Both the position numbers and the translations under genes were made by a program. From positions 1 to 20,156 of the forward strand of contig JAHKLH010000004.1 of the NCBI GenBank assembly GCA_029856635.1: a stretch of 20,156 nt of DNA, in the 5' to 3' direction. The notes beneath the pieces were generated by a model that saw only the letters and a list, made by a program, of their open reading frames with translations, had not been told where the DNA came from and did not search any database. This document shows positions 15,760-20,156 of this stretch, piece after piece. Origin of the DNA: Candidatus Njordarchaeota archaeon. Lineage in GTDB: Archaea; Asgardarchaeota; Njordarchaeia; Njordarchaeales; JAHKLH01. Each line of letters starts with the position of its first letter. Position 1 is the first letter of the stretch.

Positions 15760-16452
15760 ATGGATGCTATTTTTCTAGAATTTCTAGAGGAACTACTTGG
15801 GGCCTTTCCAGATGTAGAATACCTCATTGTAAGATTACGCTTAGAAAAGATTGCAAAAGGAGAGTTGTCTATTGAATTTTTAATCCAAGAAGTAATCAAA
15901 TTCATTAAAGATAAGCCAGATGGAGTAAAATTAGAATTCCTAAATCGTATAATTGCTCGATTTCTTATTGATCAGTGCATAAACAAAATACTTCGTTTGA
16001 TATGTGCTATCATTAATGAAATCAAATCAAGCGAAGATAAGCGCAGAGGGATAAGATCCTTATTATGGGCGCTTGATAAAAGTGACTTATCCGAAAGAAC
16101 TAAAATGAAGATCCTAAATGAAATCTTTTCTCTTCTTAATAATATGGCAGATTTCGACTTAAGTGAAGTACTTGTTACTTTCAGCTATGTTAGTATCAAA
16201 TTAAAGGATCCAAATAAAGTGAAACTACTTGAAAAGATTTTGGATAAAATCAATCAGATAAAGGAAGATAGTCAAATTGCAAAAGCATTATTCTCTTTCA
16301 TTGATTTCTTAGATAGTTTTGATGCACGAGCGTTTATAGTAGTGAATAAGAAAAGAATTGAAGATATAATCAGGAAAATATCAAATCCAACTATGAGAAA
16401 TAAGCTCTATCAGAAACTTTATGAAATCCTGCAGGAAGAGGATGAGAGGTAG
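15760..16452 (+). CDS. Small alpha-helical protein of unknown function
   Basis: 230 residues, all helical, rich in Leu, Ile, Lys and Glu, without membrane segments or catalytic motifs. Residues 59-130 (from EFLNRIIARFLIDQCINKIL) resemble residues 113-190 of the TPR-like protein at 7898-9436, so it may be a shorter relative or the isolated helical module. I choose the ATG at 15760 because GTGAG (15751-15755) sits at ribosome-binding distance; that same GTG is the alternative start, adding three residues. Its stop is 2 bases from the stop of the converging herA. It may share transcription with the rightward uS9, but the gap between them holds the antisense C/D RNA. No function can be assigned. 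Confidence 0.72.
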   Translation: MDAIFLEFLEELLGAFPDVEYLIVRLRLEKIAKGELSIEFLIQEVIKFIKDKPDGVKLEFLNRIIARFLIDQCINKILRLICAIINEIKSSEDKRRGIRSLLWALDKSDLSERTKMKILNEIFSLLNNMADFDLSEVLVTFSYVSIKLKDPNKVKLLEKILDKINQIKEDSQIAKALFSFIDFLDSFDARAFIVVNKKRIEDIIRKISNPTMRNKLYQKLYEILQEEDER

Positions 16453-16454
16453 TT

Positions 16455-18215
16455 TTATTCTTCTTTCTTCTTTATTGGATGTTTTAGCAACGGCCAAGGA
16501 ATCAGAATCTTTATGGGAATTTTCGCGTTATCTCTAGACCAAATTATTGCTTGCTTAGTTTCAAGATTTATCAAATCTTTCTTACTAACAGGTAATGGAT
16601 TCATAACGTTTTCTAATGCTTTTGCTTGAGAGAGAGTACATCCAAGAAATGTAATTGTGTTTACCACTTTAATGACTTCTGGATGCAAATCCTCAGGTGA
16701 TTGCGTAGATATCTCTACCCTTAGCTGAAACTTTCTTCCTTCGCGACATATTCTGGCCATCCATCTTACAGCACGATCAATATAATCTGCTTCATCACGA
16801 TCTTTTACTTTTTTTGGAAAGAATTGATGTGCTTCATCAATTAATAGCATCATACATGGAAGCTTGTTTTGATGATCGCGTAATTTAACTGAAGCTACCT
16901 TATTAATGACATGAAAAACGATTATTCTTCGTGCAATCTGTGATTTTACATGAACCAGATTTATTATATTAACTCGACCGGGAACGAAAATTTGATCGGT
17001 GCTTATATCTGGTAATACACCATCAAAGATATCTTCCTCAAGAATCGATGCTATTCTTCGTATTATAGCATACAAAGTCGCGGGTGCTACTCTTTTTCTT
17101 TCAAATTTTTGATCTTGTAACCATTCATAAAACTCCTCTAAAGTTTTTCCACCTTCACGTCTGAATTCTCTAATTAAACTGGGCAGTACGTAATATCCCT
17201 GAGGAGATAATGCGGGTAAGTAATATTGAAGTTCATTTGGTGGGATTTCATTGAACTTTATAGAGAAGAACTTAACATGTTTTGTACTTTTGTCCCTGTA
17301 TTTGTTGGATTCGCTCGCTGGAACCCAGAACCATACAACAACATCATTTATCTTCGTGGGTTTTGCATTAATTGCTTTCCAAATGTTTATTTCAAGATCA
17401 TTTATCTTGCCTTTGTATTCCTCCATGGGATCTTCAGAAATCATTGAATATTCTCCGTGAAGATCAAAAACAATCACCGTACCGTTGAGCCATTTAATGA
17501 ACCAAAATATATCATTTTTACATTTGGATGTTTTTCCTTTACCCGTAGAACCCAGAACAAGTTCATGTTCAAATAGCAGAAATGGTCTGAGCCTATAAAC
17601 CAAGTACTGTCCAGTGGTTGGATCTATTGCTAGATCTTCTCCTACCATAATCACTCCATACGGAATTCCTTTCTCTGGTAGCCCAAGGACTTTCAGAATT
17701 ATGTGATTAGGCGGAAGAAAAACTGGTGCTCTCGCATGCGGTGAGAAATTAATACTTCCCCTACGCATTTTTCCATTTTCATTACGAAGCGTACATATTG
17801 GTTCAACACCATATACTGGCAAGTGCTCGAGGAATTCAAAATCGCCATATTTAATTAGTTCTGAAGTAAGAACTACTCTTGGGTAGATGCTCTCTCTTTC
17901 ATAGACCTGCGGATCTTCTATGTCGTAACCCATCGCAGAAACAACACCAGCAATGTACTCATTTCTTATTAAATCATATATAAGCAAAGGCCAGCCGATT
18001 CTTATTTTAGCGGAATAATTTGGGTGAATTCTAACCCATATTAAATCATCTGTTTTTTCACCAACTTGGATAACAACTTGGCGCGGTACAATAACATATC
18101 CAACTTCGATGCAACCCTCGATCCATGGTTTATGTTGGGATACAATTTGTTCGATCAATCTCTTTTCTTCCACTAAGACACTTTCCTTCAAAAAATCAGT
18201 TAGTCTATGTTGCAC
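16455..18215 (-). CDS. herA: HerA-type hexameric DNA translocase/helicase ATPase
   Basis: FtsK/HerA-superfamily motor that works with the nuclease NurA in DNA end resection. N-terminal HAS-barrel-like beta region (about 30-200), Walker A GSTGKGKT (222-229), DLHGEYS after the first core strand (251-257), Walker B MMLLIDEAH (455-463), arginine-finger segment ICREGRKF (489-496) and sensor ISTQSP (502-507). At 586 residues it is somewhat longer than the ~500 of typical HerA. It starts with GTG five bases after GGGAG in the 10-base gap behind nurA, so the two are probably translationally coupled. Mre11 and Rad50, frequent operon partners, are not in this window. A role in defence rather than repair cannot be excluded. 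Confidence 0.93.
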   Translation of the reverse strand: MQHRLTDFLKESVLVEEKRLIEQIVSQHKPWIEGCIEVGYVIVPRQVVIQVGEKTDDLIWVRIHPNYSAKIRIGWPLLIYDLIRNEYIAGVVSAMGYDIEDPQVYERESIYPRVVLTSELIKYGDFEFLEHLPVYGVEPICTLRNENGKMRRGSINFSPHARAPVFLPPNHIILKVLGLPEKGIPYGVIMVGEDLAIDPTTGQYLVYRLRPFLLFEHELVLGSTGKGKTSKCKNDIFWFIKWLNGTVIVFDLHGEYSMISEDPMEEYKGKINDLEINIWKAINAKPTKINDVVVWFWVPASESNKYRDKSTKHVKFFSIKFNEIPPNELQYYLPALSPQGYYVLPSLIREFRREGGKTLEEFYEWLQDQKFERKRVAPATLYAIIRRIASILEEDIFDGVLPDISTDQIFVPGRVNIINLVHVKSQIARRIIVFHVINKVASVKLRDHQNKLPCMMLLIDEAHQFFPKKVKDRDEADYIDRAVRWMARICREGRKFQLRVEISTQSPEDLHPEVIKVVNTITFLGCTLSQAKALENVMNPLPVSKKDLINLETKQAIIWSRDNAKIPIKILIPWPLLKHPIKKKEE

Positions 18216-18225
18216 ATAATCTCCC

Positions 18226-19299
18226 TTACATTTCCCTTATCCACCATCTTTTTTGGTTATAAAATTCGGGAGATGAAAATCCCAAACGCTGAGCCAAAAC
18301 ACGCAAGTTGAATTCAAGCATTCTTCGTTCTCTTTCGCTAAACTTTGCTAAGCGATCAGCTCGGGATATCATGTAGCTTGTTTCCTTGTTGCCAAGAATT
18401 ATATCACTTACTATAATTCTTTCAATTAATTCCAATCCATATTTATCATAAACCCATTTAGGAACTTCTACTCGCAATAACTGCTTTTTCCATGTCATAA
18501 AGTATGCAAATACTGGTAGAAATTCTTCTGGGACATTAATTTCTTTGTTTCCAATGATTACTTTCTTCCAAATCATGAAACAACTTCTTTGTCCAGGTTT
18601 TAAGTAGTATGAGAAGAAATCACTATCCAATAACCCAAAATAACCACAAGCACTCATTATTTTGCTTGATGTACAATTCTTGACGACATGAAATGAAATA
18701 ACATTTTTTTCCTTTAGAAGTTTTAGTAGACTCACCATTAGATCGTAGTTATGTTTAGTGAATATTGGACCATCAAAGAAAATCACATCAACCAAATCTG
18801 AAACGGTTTTTACGATTGCTTCCGCAGTTTTTATTTCCACATAGCTCATACATCTTGATTCAAATCGAGAAATCTCCTCATCAAGTTCTTCATCAAGTGA
18901 GTGAACAATTCCTAGAACATATTTAAAAGGATTTAAAATGCGCAAAATTTTCATGGTTCTCTGCGAGTAAACAAAGACACCACTTCTAGCAATGATTAGT
19001 CTTAGTGGGTGACCTCTAAAGACAAAGGAGGAACTATCAATTCCTATCAGCGTAAGACCTCTGAATACCTTATATGGTTGTACGAGTGAAATATCCATTA
19101 TTAATTGTTCTTCTAAAGGTGAAACATACGATATTTCTTTTGAAATTGCGGCATAGACTTCTTCTGGAACTGGAAATATATTATTACTTGTCGAATTTTT
19201 CAAGATCGTATCTATAAGCGCTCTTATTACGTACGAAAGAGAATTTCCTGGAAGCTCTAATAGTACGTTCATCGGGCCTTGCATCACTTGACTGCTCAT
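18226..19299 (-). CDS. nurA: NurA-domain 5'-3' nuclease
   Basis: RNase H-like nuclease that resects DNA ends together with HerA. Counted from the GTG at 19308, the conserved residues are Asp91 in GIDSS, Glu158 in YVEIKTAEAI, Asp179 in FFDGP, Lys210 in HVVKNCTSS and Asp318 in SRADRLAKFS, which make up the Mn-binding site and family motifs in order. Length 357-360 is normal. The start is ambiguous: GTG 19308, ATG 19299 and later ATGs share the frame. A TATA box at 19325-19332 puts the transcript start just before 19299, so I prefer that ATG with little or no leader. herA follows after 10 bases in the same transcript. Confidence 0.9.
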   Translation of the reverse strand: MSSQVMQGPMNVLLELPGNSLSYVIRALIDTILKNSTSNNIFPVPEEVYAAISKEISYVSPLEEQLIMDISLVQPYKVFRGLTLIGIDSSSFVFRGHPLRLIIARSGVFVYSQRTMKILRILNPFKYVLGIVHSLDEELDEEISRFESRCMSYVEIKTAEAIVKTVSDLVDVIFFDGPIFTKHNYDLMVSLLKLLKEKNVISFHVVKNCTSSKIMSACGYFGLLDSDFFSYYLKPGQRSCFMIWKKVIIGNKEINVPEEFLPVFAYFMTWKKQLLRVEVPKWVYDKYGLELIERIIVSDIILGNKETSYMISRADRLAKFSERERRMLEFNLRVLAQRLGFSSPEFYNQKRWWIREM

Positions 19300-19324
19300 A
19301 AGCTCCACATGATATCGCTAGAAT

Positions 19325-19332
19325 ATTATATA
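19325..19332 (-). promoter_or_regulatory. TATA box for the nurA-herA operon
   Basis: The minus strand reads TATATAAT, with its centre about 30 bases before the ATG at 19299. This predicts an almost leaderless message. Confidence 0.5.
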
Positions 19333-19830
19333 CGGGGATGTTATTCAAGACACTGGAGACTAAAGTGAAAGTAAAAATTAAAAAGAGATGAAAGAGCATC
19401 TATTTAGTATTATTTATGAATAAGTTGAAAGAAAAACATTGAAGAAGGTTCTATTTAGTGTCTATTTACAATGAAAATTTATTTTCAATTTATTTTGTGA
19501 AAATATATAAGACATTATCATAAGTAAAATTATTTGCTAAAATGCATCCTTACTCGGTCAATTTGCATTATATGTAAGGCTAATACTCAATAAAATAGAC
19601 AATTCATTAGTTAGATTTTTTTCAATATCTTAAGAACGTTTATTGTAAAATTAGCATCAATATCGATTTATCTTTTTAGAACAAAGATGATGGAAAAAAT
19701 CATATATCGAAAGTGATGACATAATTGCTACAAAATGAGAAATTGTCAGATGCGTTCAAAATAAAGAATAGATCTAGATGTTCCAAATTATAGAGTATTA
19801 ATGATGTTTCTGGAGAAAATTTACTCACTT
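19333..19830. other. Gene-free stretch upstream of nurA
   Basis: Very AT-rich, with no open frame that looks coding. It contains a repeated TCTATTTAGT (near 19400 and 19452) and a small hairpin TGAAAA-TTTA-TTTTCA (near 19470-19486). No RNA gene is recognised. Confidence 0.4.
19822..19830. repeat. Left 9-bp target-site duplication of element copy 3
   Basis: TACTCACTT stands directly before the element's left end CGCTCA and is repeated exactly at 20023-20031, directly after the right end GAGCA. Confidence 0.8.
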
Positions 19831-20022
19831 CGCTCAAGACGACTCTTTTGCACATCTTCATTTGAGAAACTTTTCATCTTCTTTGATTATTAATTTGGTG
19901 AAAAACTAATGTGAATCCTCGTGTGCAATTTTAGAAACCCTTAAAACTATACTCAATTTAATAATTAAATACTTGATAAAAATTTGAAAAATTCATAAAG
20001 CGCAAAAGAGTAATCAAGAGCA
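19831..20022 (-). mobile_element. MITE-like element, copy 3 (192 bp) with target-site duplication
   Basis: The ends CGCTCAAGACGACTCTTTTG and, on the minus strand, TGCTCTTGATTACTCTTTTG are inverted repeats, with about 17 of the first 23 bases matching. A perfect 9-bp duplication (TACTCACTT) flanks it. Copies 1 and 2 have the same CGCTC start, the same TTTTGCAC block about 15 bases in, and the same TATTAAATT motif about 56-58 bases from the corresponding end; the rest is diverged. No open reading frame fits inside, so it would depend on a transposase encoded elsewhere. Confidence 0.82.
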
Positions 20023-20031
20023 TACTCACTT
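20023..20031. repeat. Right 9-bp target-site duplication of element copy 3
   Basis: An exact repeat of TACTCACTT at 19822-19830, immediately outside the element's right end. Together the two copies fix the element's boundaries to the base. Confidence 0.8.
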
Positions 20032-20089
20032 TGTGTATTTAATTAGAAACTAGTCATAGAAGGTACTTAAGAATCGGAATATGCCCTTG

Positions 20090-20110
20090 AGAAATTTCAC
20101 AAAAATTTCT
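20090..20110. other. Perfect 8-bp inverted repeat near the window edge
   Basis: AGAAATTT and AAATTTCT are separated by 5 bases. It could be a hairpin or a protein site for a gene beyond the window; no gene is visible beside it. Confidence 0.35.
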
Positions 20111-20156
20111 AATAAAGTAAGCGAAATTCTTGTCTGTCATCTAAATGCATGATAAG

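Noticed and set aside
1..20156. tRNA genes, rRNA genes, CRISPR arrays and complete insertion sequences
   Set aside because: I looked for T-arm motifs, regularly spaced repeats and transposase frames in all gaps and found none.

Overview
The window is archaeal. The ribosomal proteins uS13 and uS9 are of archaeal type, and there is a beta-CASP RNase of the aCPSF2 type, a NurA-HerA pair, GGTGA-type ribosome binding sites, TATA boxes and a box C/D guide RNA. The DNA is AT-rich, several genes appear to start with GTG or TTG, and an oxygen-sensitive class III ribonucleotide reductase and three radical-SAM or FAD redox genes point to an anaerobe. I would guess a TACK-group (Thermoproteota-like) archaeon, but nothing here fixes the lineage.

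Left part (1-7700): leftward genes for uS13, a Gfo/Idh/MocA sugar-nucleotide oxidoreductase and an aCPSF2-like nuclease. Then come a rightward 38-residue membrane peptide and a short GltD-like FAD oxidoreductase, which converges on a leftward pair: an unknown 320-residue protein and a radical-SAM/SPASM enzyme resembling the AF1577 peptide-modifying family. Two copies of an unnamed palindromic-ended element lie in the gaps, at 1905-2069 and 7523-7691.

Middle (7700-15000): a TPR-like helical protein is followed by a D-2-hydroxyacid dehydrogenase homologue that seems to lack its catalytic Glu. Next is the nrdD-nrdG operon for anaerobic dNTP synthesis, flanked on both sides by multi-frameshifted remains of membrane-protein genes.

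Right part (15000-20156): uS9 with an N-terminal extension, a minus-strand box C/D sRNA, a second helical protein resembling part of the first, and a leftward nurA-herA operon for DNA end processing. The final ~700 bases hold no gene but contain a third copy of the element, bounded by a perfect 9-bp target-site duplication.

Best candidates for something undescribed: the ~165-192 bp element family (three copies, one with a clean duplication), the C/D guide RNA, the radical-SAM plus unknown-protein pair, and the dehydrogenase with an altered active site.
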